Under the pieces are notes generated by a model. That model was given only the letters and a program-made list of their open reading frames with translations, searched no databases and was not told the origin of the DNA. A stretch of DNA of 64,000 nt from positions 124,001 through 188,000 of the forward strand of contig JAWSVK010000009.1 of assembly GCA_033851955.1 (NCBI GenBank). Direction: 5' to 3'. The translations under genes were made by a program, and so were the position numbers. Source of the stretch: Profundibacter sp033851955 (lineage in GTDB: Bacteria; Pseudomonadota; Alphaproteobacteria; Rhodobacterales; Rhodobacteraceae). Shown one piece after another: positions 53,369 through 61,978 of this stretch (its first letter is position 1; each line of letters starts with the position of its first letter).

Positions 53369-54487
53369 TTAGTGAAGTATGCCACTTTGCAGGGCCATCG
53401 CCTCATAAGAGCGCAGTAGTGGGCGGGCGATTTCTTTGTGATAAGGGACATCACCAGTTCGCAAACCCGACAACAATGTTGACTTTAACATCTCCGGATG
53501 ATCTGCGATTTGACCAATGAACAGGCTCTCCATTTGGCAACCAGATACGGTGATAATTTCGTGTTCATCAAACAACAATTGAAACAGCTCGATATTGGCA
53601 TCACATTTGGTTTCGCGAATGACGTTTACGTTATTGGTCAAATGACGTGCCTCGACCAAAACGCTTTCAACGCCGAATAGATACTCGATTTCAGTGTTCT
53701 CAAACACCAGACGTTGTTCTGGGGCGACTAAGATATCTTGCATCAAACCAAAAAACGGAGCGCGTAGGCGCAACGGCTGAAACAGCCCACGGGTTGGCAC
53801 TGTGCGTTCACAAATCCAGCGGATCGGTTGCGGACCATTATCAACCGTCATAACCATATCACCGGGGATCAAGCACTCGATTGGCATCAGCCCATTGGGT
53901 GTTTCAACCAGCGAGTGTTCGGCGATGCTGGGGGTGAAGCCGACTGGCTCGATCTGGTCGGAAATGCCCAAAAACGTGACATTCTGATGGACGCTGGCCG
54001 GTGGTTTCTGCGCAAGTAAAGCGTCGATAATGGCCATGGACATGGGGAGGGGCAGGATTGTTTCTGCCTGGCTTAGGGATCCATTTTGGGGGGTCTCGAC
54101 CGACAAAAGGGCAGTGTGGTTTTTAACGTCCCATGAAAATGTTATCCGCAGTTGGGTATGCATATTGCCGACTTCACCTTTGACACAAAGGCGGCAATCC
54201 GCGTCGCCCAGTTTCATTTGCACTGTGGTGCCGCCGTCGGCATCCAAGGTCAGTGAAAACAGGCTGTTTTCGTTTTCCGAAACAGCGCAATGCAACAAAG
54301 GCGACGACGTCGGATTTTCGTGATCAACAAGGGTTTCGACGATCAAGCTGCCACGGTTCAAATTGCGCTTATCGATGTTGCGAGATGCAGACGTTGCGTA
54401 GGCCGAAAATACCTGTGATGGATCGTGGTTTGGCCCACGCAACGCGGTAAATGAAGTGTCATTTTTTGCAAGCCAAACCATTCCCAT
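53369..54487 (-). CDS. Hint-domain-like protein lacking the catalytic cysteine
   Basis: A 372-residue protein. The C-terminal half matches Hint_2 (TPNGLMPIECLIPGDMVMTV, NGPQPIRWICERTVPTRGLF, VAPEQRLVFENTEIEYLFG). At the position of the usual CFxxGT the sequence reads SIAEHS, with Ser187 where Cys is expected, and the GT is lost. The N-terminal half (to about residue 180) is beta-rich, with no signal peptide. It lies beside a normal Hint protein. Self-cleavage is doubtful; Ser can act as nucleophile in some inteins. Roseobacter Hint_2 proteins are commonly type I secreted, by inference. Confidence 0.72.
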   Translation of the reverse strand: MGMVWLAKNDTSFTALRGPNHDPSQVFSAYATSASRNIDKRNLNRGSLIVETLVDHENPTSSPLLHCAVSENENSLFSLTLDADGGTTVQMKLGDADCRLCVKGEVGNMHTQLRITFSWDVKNHTALLSVETPQNGSLSQAETILPLPMSMAIIDALLAQKPPASVHQNVTFLGISDQIEPVGFTPSIAEHSLVETPNGLMPIECLIPGDMVMTVDNGPQPIRWICERTVPTRGLFQPLRLRAPFFGLMQDILVAPEQRLVFENTEIEYLFGVESVLVEARHLTNNVNVIRETKCDANIELFQLLFDEHEIITVSGCQMESLFIGQIADHPEMLKSTLLSGLRTGDVPYHKEIARPLLRSYEAMALQSGILH

Positions 54488-54601
54488 GTTCTAGATCACC
54501 CAATCCAGACAACGCATGTTCGTACTGCAACTCACCCGGATTGTGCCGCGCCCAGATCCAATTCCATCGGCCAATTTCGGGGTCTCTGCATGGTTCATCA
54601 T

Positions 54602-56176
54602 TCAGGCGGCCATAGCGTTTTGGGTCAGTATTTTTGCTTCATAACCGCGTAGGGTGCGGCGGGCGGATGGGCTGTAACCAAGACCAGTCTCACGGTCTAT
54701 TTCAGGGAAAAGCGCGCAAATCTCATCGATCGTGTCCTGCTCGAATGCATGGCTGGTTTGGGGGCCGGGTAAAAAACTTTCGGTGGTTAGGCCTTCAGAG
54801 AAAATAACCTGATGGCGGTCAAACAGCAGATGAACATAAGTGACGTCGCCGCCTTCCTGAATACGCACTGATTTGTCATTCAATAAATCCTTCGCGGCGA
54901 CCAACACTTCGGTCTCGCCGAATAACAATTCTGCCAAACTGTCTCGGATCAAAACGCGATGTTGTGGCGAAACCAGCAATTCGCGATGGTCACCAAACGT
55001 GCCCGCATTGATGCGAACCGGCGCAAAACTGTCTACGGCGTCCACGGTGCGCTGACCAATCCAGCGCAGCGGCTGGGGGCCGTCATCGTGGGTCATCACC
55101 AGATCACCGGCTTGCAAGGATTCAACTGCCACTTCGCCTTCAGGGGTTAGGATCATGGTACCTGCCACAAAACAAGGGATCGTATTGACGGTTACAAACC
55201 CGACATCAGTGCCTCCGGTAGAGCTTTCGACCTCGTAAGAAAAGTGAACAACATCTACATCGTCATCCCCAACAACCGTCATGGTGCCATCGGCATTTAA
55301 GGTCACGGTTTCACCTGATGGCAGCGTCACCGTATCGCCAATTGTGACCACCACACCATTGATATGGGTGATAGTCAGGGTGCCACCAGTTGAATTGATG
55401 TCATTATCTAATGCATCAACGATGCGGGTACCGTTCGCATACATTACGGTTGTGTCATGAACAGCGACCAGCGTGGTTTGCATGCTGTTCCCAGCGATCA
55501 ACAGGTTGGTGTCGTAGGATGAATCACCCTGATCCGCGACGCCAATACGGATCGAGTTGACCACGCCTGGATTGACCGGAATGGTCAGCGTCAGCGTGAT
55601 CGTCAACCCATCCATTTCCGTGTTATATGCATCATTCGTATTGTCGAGAAACAGATTTTCGTTGCTGCCCGAATTGATGTTCTGCACATCCGCATCGCCA
55701 TTGCCAACATCCATCTCTACGTAATTGCCGTTGATCCAAACGCCAACGATGTCGGAATAAGAGGCCCAATATTCGGGATATTCTTCAGAGCTAAGGGTGA
55801 ACTGCATTGTCAGCGTATCGCCCGTCGGGATAAAGTCGATGTCCAAAATTGCAGCGTCATAGGTGCTGCCGCCGGCAATCGCGTTGAAACCAGCGTCATT
55901 GTTCACGCCCGATGTGTTTGTTGATGTGCCGCTGCTGTGATTGGAGGACCCGTTCGATTGGGTGAAATCTCTCACATAGCCGGTGGAAAGGATCACGCCG
56001 GTATCACCAGGCGTCGCGTTGGGAGAGGTCGAGTCGCCGTTTGAATAGGTGCCCGATGAACGGTTGTCGCCAGTGTAGCTGGCGCTGACAACAGTCACAC
56101 CGTCCCCCATAATGGTATTGGCCATATTCACGGCGCTCGCGCCAGTGTTCACCGGTAATTCAGAAGCTGCTACCAT
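54602..56176 (-). CDS. Choice-of-anchor L and Hint domain surface protein
   Basis: A 524-residue acidic protein. The N-terminal 220 residues match choice-of-anchor L domains: GDTGVILSTGYVRDFTQ, ILDIDFIPTGDTLTMQFTLS, SEEYPEYWASYSDIVGVWIN. A calcium-rich linker (VIVGVD-type repeats near 240-320) leads to a Hint_2 domain with Cys335 in CFVAGTMILTPEGEVAVESL and DDGPQPLRWIGQRTVD. The Hint domain is expected to self-process after export. No Sec signal is seen, so type I secretion is likely. A CGGAGAAC box precedes ATG 56176. Confidence 0.88.
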   Translation of the reverse strand: MVAASELPVNTGASAVNMANTIMGDGVTVVSASYTGDNRSSGTYSNGDSTSPNATPGDTGVILSTGYVRDFTQSNGSSNHSSGTSTNTSGVNNDAGFNAIAGGSTYDAAILDIDFIPTGDTLTMQFTLSSEEYPEYWASYSDIVGVWINGNYVEMDVGNGDADVQNINSGSNENLFLDNTNDAYNTEMDGLTITLTLTIPVNPGVVNSIRIGVADQGDSSYDTNLLIAGNSMQTTLVAVHDTTVMYANGTRIVDALDNDINSTGGTLTITHINGVVVTIGDTVTLPSGETVTLNADGTMTVVGDDDVDVVHFSYEVESSTGGTDVGFVTVNTIPCFVAGTMILTPEGEVAVESLQAGDLVMTHDDGPQPLRWIGQRTVDAVDSFAPVRINAGTFGDHRELLVSPQHRVLIRDSLAELLFGETEVLVAAKDLLNDKSVRIQEGGDVTYVHLLFDRHQVIFSEGLTTESFLPGPQTSHAFEQDTIDEICALFPEIDRETGLGYSPSARRTLRGYEAKILTQNAMAA

Positions 56177-56479
56177 GCCTGTTCTCCGTTATCGAAAAAA
56201 CAGCGCAAACGCCCGTAAATGGGATTAGTCCCGTGTTGCCACGCGAAAATCTTGTTATTTCTGCTCGGTCGGACCACGTTGGATCCATCGTTTGCCCTGC
56301 CTCGGGTCTGATTGTTAACTGCACCTAAACAAAATTCTGCCGCTTTGTTAACCCTTTACGAACACTTTCTCATGTCGCTGCTGGTTTTTTGTATCCCTCG
56401 CGCAACAGAGCCATCGATTTCTGCACATTGCCGAGGCGGGGCGAACCATATATTGGTGTTTGCAACTTAGGAGGCACTA
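56177..56479. other. 303-base divergent intergenic region
   Basis: This gap lies between the minus-strand Hint gene and dapE and must carry promoters for both. It has several AT-rich stretches and the GGAGG box at 56470-56474 serving dapE. No tRNA, ncRNA fold or extra gene was recognised. Confidence 0.5.
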
Positions 56480-57628
56480 ATGACCACACCGATTGATCCC
56501 GTCCAACTCACCGCCGATTTGCTGCGTTGCCCCAGCGTAACCCCTGCCGAAGCGGGCGCATTGGTGTTGTTGGAGACCCTGTTATCTGAAGCAGGATTTT
56601 CCTGCACACGTGTTGATCGCGGCGCGGTTTCCAACTTGTTTGCCCGCTGGGGCGGTAAAACCAATGGCCGCACCTTCGGGTTCAACGGCCACACAGATGT
56701 GGTGCCTGTCGGTGACGAATCCGCATGGACCCGCGGGCCGTTTAGTGGCGACATTGTCGATGGTTGGCTTTGGGGGCGTGGGGCGCAGGATATGAAATCA
56801 GGCGTCGCCGCCTTTGCCGCTGCCGCAATAGATTTTGTGAATGACACACCGCCAGATGGCTCGATCGTGCTGGCGATTACGGGCGATGAAGAAGGCGACG
56901 CGGTGGATGGCACCGTGGCGCTGCTCGATTGGATGCAAACCAACGGCGAGAAGATGGATGCCTGCCTCGTGGGTGAGCCAACCTGCCCCAATGAGATGGG
57001 CGAGATGATGAAGATCGGCCGGCGCGGGTCTATGACGGCGTATTTCACCGTTCAAGGCACGCAGGGCCATTCGGCTTATCCACACCGCGCCAACAATCCG
57101 TTGCTGCCGATGGTACGCTTGATGGATCGGTTGGCGTCCCATGAACTAGACCAAGGCACCGATCATTTTGATGCTTCGACGTTGGCGGTGACCACAATTG
57201 ACACCGGAAACCCCGCCAACAACGTGATCCCTGCGCTGTCCCGCGCCACAGTGAACATCCGGTTCAATGACGCGCATCATTCCGACGATCTAACGGCATG
57301 GATGCGCGCCGAGGCTGACAAGGTAGCGACCGAGTTTGATGTTGAGATCAGCTTCACCACCAAAGTATCTGGCGAAAGTTTCATCACCCCGCCCGGCCCC
57401 TTATCGGATTTGGTCGCCGCCGCCGTTCAAGCCGAATGTGGCGTCGCGCCAGAGCTGTCGACTTCAGGCGGAACATCCGATGCGCGGTTCGTGAAACATC
57501 ACTGTCCGGTGGTCGAATTCGGGCTGGTTGGCAACACCATGCATCAAGTGGACGAGAGGGTTGAGGTCGCGCAGATCATCCAACTCAAGCAAATCTACAC
57601 ACGGATTTTGCGTGACTATTTCGCCTAA
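56480..57628 (+). CDS. dapE: Succinyl-diaminopimelate desuccinylase DapE
   Basis: A 382-residue M20 zinc hydrolase. Metal-binding motifs are FGFNGHTDVVPVGD, WGRGAQDMKSGVAAFA and AITGDEEGDAVDGTVALL. The substrate loop RRGSMTAYFTVQGTQGHSAY and the end LVGNTMHQVDERV are intact. It removes succinate to give LL-diaminopimelate, completing with dapD two steps of the same branch. A GGAGG box lies before ATG 56480. The next gene begins inside its last codons. Confidence 0.96.
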   Translation: MTTPIDPVQLTADLLRCPSVTPAEAGALVLLETLLSEAGFSCTRVDRGAVSNLFARWGGKTNGRTFGFNGHTDVVPVGDESAWTRGPFSGDIVDGWLWGRGAQDMKSGVAAFAAAAIDFVNDTPPDGSIVLAITGDEEGDAVDGTVALLDWMQTNGEKMDACLVGEPTCPNEMGEMMKIGRRGSMTAYFTVQGTQGHSAYPHRANNPLLPMVRLMDRLASHELDQGTDHFDASTLAVTTIDTGNPANNVIPALSRATVNIRFNDAHHSDDLTAWMRAEADKVATEFDVEISFTTKVSGESFITPPGPLSDLVAAAVQAECGVAPELSTSGGTSDARFVKHHCPVVEFGLVGNTMHQVDERVEVAQIIQLKQIYTRILRDYFA

Positions 57629-58214
57629 ATACCGCCCCCGATTGGTGGTGATGCTCAAAGAGCCACGGCTGGGTCGCGTTAAAACCCGTCTTGGCCGCGA
57701 CATCGGATCAGTGCCTGCAACCTGGTGGTTTCGCCATCAGGTCAAGCGCCTGCTGCGTGAAGTGACCGACCCACGATGGCAACTTATCATCGCTGTTTCC
57801 CCCAACATATCGTGTATTAACAGCCGTGTTTGGCCCGCACATCTGCCACGCATCCCGCAAGGGCAGGGCGATCTGGGACAACGCATGGCCCGCCTGTTGG
57901 ACCTGCCAGAAAAAGGCCCCGTGGTGCTGATCGGCGGCGATATCCCGGATGTGCGGCGACACCATATCGCGGACGCTTTCGCCAAATTGGACCGTAATAG
58001 AGTCGTATTTGGCCCCGCAACGGACGGTGGGTTCTGGTTGGTCGGCCTTAAACGCACCACCCCCGCCCCCCACAACATGTTCCAAGATGTGCGCTGGTCC
58101 ACTGAACACACGCTGGCCGACACCTTGGCCTCTATGCCCGATGATACCCCCGCCTTTGTGGCGACCCTAAACGATGTCGATACCCAAGCAGACCTTGTCC
58201 AGATTGGACGATGA
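57612..58214 (+). CDS. TIGR04282-like glycosyltransferase (DUF2064)
   Basis: A 200-residue GT-A-like protein. It carries VVMLKEPRLGRVKTRLGRDI at the N-terminus, GPVVLIGGDIPDVRRHHIAD in the middle, FGPATDGGFWLVGLKR and a final LNDVDTQADL, the family pattern. The start is GTG 57612, overlapping dapE by 17 bases; the longer frame to 57528 lies within dapE. The product is unknown. Coupling to dapE may be only positional. Confidence 0.85.
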   Translation: MTISPKYRPRLVVMLKEPRLGRVKTRLGRDIGSVPATWWFRHQVKRLLREVTDPRWQLIIAVSPNISCINSRVWPAHLPRIPQGQGDLGQRMARLLDLPEKGPVVLIGGDIPDVRRHHIADAFAKLDRNRVVFGPATDGGFWLVGLKRTTPAPHNMFQDVRWSTEHTLADTLASMPDDTPAFVATLNDVDTQADLVQIGR

Positions 58215-58245
58215 CGCGGGCCGAAAGGCGTGTTAGAGCAGCCTT

Positions 58246-60507
58246 ATGAAAAAGATACCCACAAAGCAGGAGATCCTCACATGGATTTCCGATAACCCGA
58301 CACTCACCAGCAAACGCGACATCTCCCGTGCCTTTGGCATCAAGGGGGCCGCTCGGATTGACTTGAAACGCATCCTGAAAGAATTGGAAGCCGAGGGGCA
58401 TTTGCAAAAGCGCAAAAAGACCTATCGTGATCCTGATAAACTGCCGCCGGTCAGTGTGCTTGAGGTGCTTGCGCCCGACGCTGATGGCGATCTGTATGCC
58501 CGCCCGTTGGAATGGCATGGCGACGGGGCCGAGCCAAAGATCCTGCTGGTGACCAAAACATCTGACCCTGCGTTGGGCGCGAATGAACGCATTCTGGCCC
58601 GCCTGACCGAAATCAAAGACGACGACCACCAATACGAGGGCCGTTTGATCCGCCGCATTGGCAGCAATCCGATTCGTCTGCTTGGTGTGTTTCGCAAACA
58701 TTCTGACGGCGGGCGCATCACGCCCATCGACAAAGGCAGCGACAAGGAATGGCAGGTCGCCGAGCGCGACATCAACGGTGCCAAGGACGGTGAGCTGGTT
58801 GAAGCCGAAAATTCTGGTCCAAAAAATCGCTTGGGCCTGCCGAACGCACGCATCGTTAATCGCTTGGGTGATCCGTCACAGCCAAAGGCCGTATCGCTGA
58901 TCGCCATCCACCAACATGGCATCCCCGATCAATTTCCAAACGCGGTGATTGCCCAAGCCGACGCCGCCAAGCCCGCCCCCTTGGGCAAACGCAAAGACCT
59001 GCGCGACATGTTGTTGGTTACCATCGATCCAGCCGACGCGCGTGACCATGATGACGCTTGCTATGCCCACGCCGATGATGACCCCAAAAACCCGGGTGGC
59101 CATGTGGTCTGGGTGGCGATTGCCGATGTGGCGCATTACGTCACGCCGGGATCCGAGCTGGATGTCGAAGCCCGTAAGCGCGGCAACTCGACTTACTTTC
59201 CCGACCGCGTTGTGCCGATGCTGCCGGACCGGTTGTCAGGCGATTTGTGCTCCTTGCACGAAGGCGTGCCGCGGGCCTGTATTGCTGTGCGCATGGTGTT
59301 GGATTCGCATGGTCAAAAGCTCAGCCATAAATTCGAACGCGCCATGATGAAATCAGCGGCCTCGTTGAACTATGTCGAGGTCCAAGACGCCATTGACGGC
59401 AAACCTAACGAGAAGACGGAGCCGCTTCTATCCTTAGTGTTAGAGCCGCTTTATGCCGCCTATTTCGCCTTGGTCACGGCTCGAAAACTGCGCCAACCTT
59501 TGGAACTCGATCTGCCAGAGCGCAAGATCATTTTGTCAGATGAAGGCAAAGTCACAGCAGTAGATTTTCGCGACAGGTTGGACGCCCACAAAATGATCGA
59601 AGAGTTTATGGTGCTGGCCAATGTCGCCGCCGCCGAGGAACTGGTCGCCAAGAAAACGCCGCTGCTGTTTCGGGTCCACGAAGAACCTAGCCCCGAAAAA
59701 TTAGACGCGTTGCGCGAAACAGCCCAATCAGCCGGACTTGTGCTGGCCAAAGGGCAGGTGCTGCAAACACGCCATTTGAACAACCTGCTGACCCAAGCCG
59801 AGGGAACAGAGTTTGACGAGCAGATAAACCTGTCGACCCTGCGCTCGATGACGCAGGCCTATTACGGGCAGGAAAACTTTGGCCACTTTGGTTTGGCGCT
59901 AAAGAACTACGCGCATTTTACGTCGCCAATCAGACGCTATTCTGATCTGATAGTGCACCGTGCTTTGGTTTCCGCGAACAAATGGGGTGACGATGGGTTG
60001 TCCCCTAATGAGATCGATAACCTCGAGGCCACGGCCAAGCATATTTCTGATACTGAGCGCCGCTCGATGATGGCTGAACGTGACACCACAGACCGCTATC
60101 TTGCGGCTTATCTGTCGGAACGTATCGGCGCAGAATTTCCCGCCCGTATCGCGGGCATCGCCAAATTTGGTGTCTTTGCTCGACTGAATGAAACAGGTGC
60201 AGACGGGTTGATTCCGGTGCGCACTTTGGGCCGTGAATATTTCCAATATGACGCCGACAATCAGATCCTAACTGGCGCCGAAACTGGCATTACGCTGGAG
60301 TTGGGCGTTCCTGTAACTGTGCGTCTAAGTGAAGCTGTTGCAGTGACGGGCGGTTTGATTTTGGAACTGTTGACGGTGGATGGCAAAGCCATGCCCAAAA
60401 GCAGTGGCGGCGGCCGGAATGGGCGCGGGCCAGTTCGACGTAAGGCAAATAAGTCCCGCAAAAAAGCGGCCAAGACCAAGCGTAAAGTGACCCGCACCCG
60501 AAATTGA
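58246..60507 (+). CDS. rnr: Exoribonuclease R
   Basis: A 753-residue RNase II/R enzyme. An N-terminal winged-helix region (TLTSKRDISRAFGIKGAAR) is followed by cold-shock OB domains. The RNB catalytic domain has PADARDHDDACYAHADDDP near residue 263 and the end HFTSPIRRYSDLIVHRAL. An S1 domain (FPARIAGIAKFGVFARLNE) and a lysine/arginine-rich tail (KANKSRKKAAKTKRK) follow. It degrades structured RNA 3' to 5'. Its stop abuts the stop of the convergent GST gene with no gap. Confidence 0.97.
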   Translation: MKKIPTKQEILTWISDNPTLTSKRDISRAFGIKGAARIDLKRILKELEAEGHLQKRKKTYRDPDKLPPVSVLEVLAPDADGDLYARPLEWHGDGAEPKILLVTKTSDPALGANERILARLTEIKDDDHQYEGRLIRRIGSNPIRLLGVFRKHSDGGRITPIDKGSDKEWQVAERDINGAKDGELVEAENSGPKNRLGLPNARIVNRLGDPSQPKAVSLIAIHQHGIPDQFPNAVIAQADAAKPAPLGKRKDLRDMLLVTIDPADARDHDDACYAHADDDPKNPGGHVVWVAIADVAHYVTPGSELDVEARKRGNSTYFPDRVVPMLPDRLSGDLCSLHEGVPRACIAVRMVLDSHGQKLSHKFERAMMKSAASLNYVEVQDAIDGKPNEKTEPLLSLVLEPLYAAYFALVTARKLRQPLELDLPERKIILSDEGKVTAVDFRDRLDAHKMIEEFMVLANVAAAEELVAKKTPLLFRVHEEPSPEKLDALRETAQSAGLVLAKGQVLQTRHLNNLLTQAEGTEFDEQINLSTLRSMTQAYYGQENFGHFGLALKNYAHFTSPIRRYSDLIVHRALVSANKWGDDGLSPNEIDNLEATAKHISDTERRSMMAERDTTDRYLAAYLSERIGAEFPARIAGIAKFGVFARLNETGADGLIPVRTLGREYFQYDADNQILTGAETGITLELGVPVTVRLSEAVAVTGGLILELLTVDGKAMPKSSGGGRNGRGPVRRKANKSRKKAAKTKRKVTRTRN

Positions 60508-61206
60508 CTACGGCAGGTGGTAAAGGGCTGCGCGCATGCGGGCGATATAGCCGGTCAGCACGTCATCGCCTTTGACCAGATTGCTGACTTCGGTTGGCAG
60601 CGCGACCGACTGGAGGCCCGAGAGCATCGGACAGATGCTGGCATCCGCAGCTGTAGGGTTGTCGCCAAACAGATAGGGCTTGTCACCCAGTTGCTGTTTG
60701 ATCGCCTCAAGATCTAGTGCAACCCGTTCCGCACGTTCGGTTTCGGAAAATCGACCTGTGCCTTGGGTGTGCAGGCCTGCGCGCAGGTTTTTACGCAACT
60801 TATTGGTGATCAGGCCGCGCATCAATTTTGGGATCATGCTGAAAAACGTATCACGCGTGATAGGCCATGTGTCATCGCGCAGCCAGCGATCTGCGACCAG
60901 ATGAAAATACAAATGCTCCTCAGCCATGCGAATAAGCGCCCGCGAGGTGGCGCGCTCGGCATCGGTCAACCCTGCATCAAAATCGGCACCCTGTTGTTCT
61001 AGGTAACTGCGGATGTTTTCGCTGTCGGGGATCAGTGTGCCGCCAACCTTGAGCACGGGCAATTTGGCCTTGGGCATCTTGCGCACATCTGCAAGGCTGC
61101 TTTTCCATTGCTGCCCAGACATGTTCAAAAGGCAAATAGCCTTTAGGCAAAAGGGACTGCCGCCTGGTTGGTCAAAGTGGCTTTCGAAGGTAAGTAGGTT
61201 GGGCAT
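60508..61206 (-). CDS. Glutathione S-transferase family protein
   Basis: A 232-residue protein. The N-terminal thioredoxin-like half has PGGSPFCLKAICLLNMSGQ, KAKLPVLKVGGTLIPDSENI (cis-Pro and Ser-Glu binding pair). The helical half includes KPYLFGDNPTAADASICPML. It likely uses glutathione for conjugation or reduction; substrate unknown. It is divergent from the WYL regulator gene and shares a 77-base control region, so that regulator may control it. Confidence 0.9.
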   Translation of the reverse strand: MPNLLTFESHFDQPGGSPFCLKAICLLNMSGQQWKSSLADVRKMPKAKLPVLKVGGTLIPDSENIRSYLEQQGADFDAGLTDAERATSRALIRMAEEHLYFHLVADRWLRDDTWPITRDTFFSMIPKLMRGLITNKLRKNLRAGLHTQGTGRFSETERAERVALDLEAIKQQLGDKPYLFGDNPTAADASICPMLSGLQSVALPTEVSNLVKGDDVLTGYIARMRAALYHLP

Positions 61207-61238
61207 TCATTTTCTCCTGTTTCTCCGGTCACTATATA

Positions 61239-61267
61239 CATGCTTACTGTCAATTATTGTCAGCATG
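61239..61267. promoter_or_regulatory. Candidate operator between GST and the WYL regulator
   Basis: In the 77-base divergent gap an inverted repeat CATGCT (61239-61244) and AGCATG (61262-61267) brackets a direct repeat TGTCA (61248-61252 and 61258-61262) spaced ten bases, one helical turn. This is a plausible site for the adjacent regulator and would control both genes. Confidence 0.42.
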
Positions 61268-61283
61268 GTGTAATCTTGCTCCC

Positions 61284-61967
61284 ATGTCCCGTACCGACCG
61301 CCTTTTCAGCCTGCTACAAGCCCTGCGCAATCTACCAAACCCAGTCACTGCAGCGCAGCTGGCCCAAGAAACGGACGTTTCAATCCGCTCGATTTACCGT
61401 GACATCGAAACCCTGCGTGGGGTTGGCGCGGTGATTGATGGCACGGCAGGTTATGGCTATGTTTTGACCGAGGACGCGGCGCTGCCACCACTTTCGTTTG
61501 GGAATGATGAAATTGAAGCCTTGGTTTTAGGCTTGCGTGAAGTCACCGAGATTGGTGATCCAGATTTGGTGAAAGCGGCCAAATCGGCGTTGAGCAAATT
61601 ACAAGCCCGCCTGCCAGAGGGGCAAGCGCAGCGGCTAAAGCATTCGGTGTTGTCGGCCAAGCGGTTTACCGAATTCCCAACGCCAACGATCGACGTGTCG
61701 ACTCTGCGTGGGGCATGTTGGGAAGAATTCGAAGTGGCGTTTGCCTACATGGATGCGCAGGGGGCAGGCACGCAGAGGACGGTCAAACCGCTGGGGATCA
61801 CTTTTATGGACCGGTCAAATTGTTTGCTTGCGTTTTGTACATTACGGCATGATTTTCGTGCATTCCGTCTGGACCGGATGCAAGATCTGCAAGTGACGAA
61901 AACCTCATTTCGCCCCCATCGCGTATCGTTGCTGCGGGATGCGAAAGTGCATTTTTTGGCAAGTTAG
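61284..61967 (+). CDS. YafY-type HTH/WYL-domain transcriptional regulator
   Basis: A 227-residue regulator. The N-terminal DeoR-like winged helix has TAAQLAQETDVSIRSIYRDI and GAVIDGTAGYGYVLTEDAAL. The WYL region ends FRLDRMQDLQVTKTSF. It is divergent from the GST gene, a common arrangement for local control; effector unknown. ATG 61284 is used because the family start SRTDRLFSLLQALRN follows; the frame is open to 61257. It converges with gshA, 11 bases apart. Confidence 0.88.
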   Translation: MSRTDRLFSLLQALRNLPNPVTAAQLAQETDVSIRSIYRDIETLRGVGAVIDGTAGYGYVLTEDAALPPLSFGNDEIEALVLGLREVTEIGDPDLVKAAKSALSKLQARLPEGQAQRLKHSVLSAKRFTEFPTPTIDVSTLRGACWEEFEVAFAYMDAQGAGTQRTVKPLGITFMDRSNCLLAFCTLRHDFRAFRLDRMQDLQVTKTSFRPHRVSLLRDAKVHFLAS

Positions 61968-61978
61968 ACGGCCGCCGA

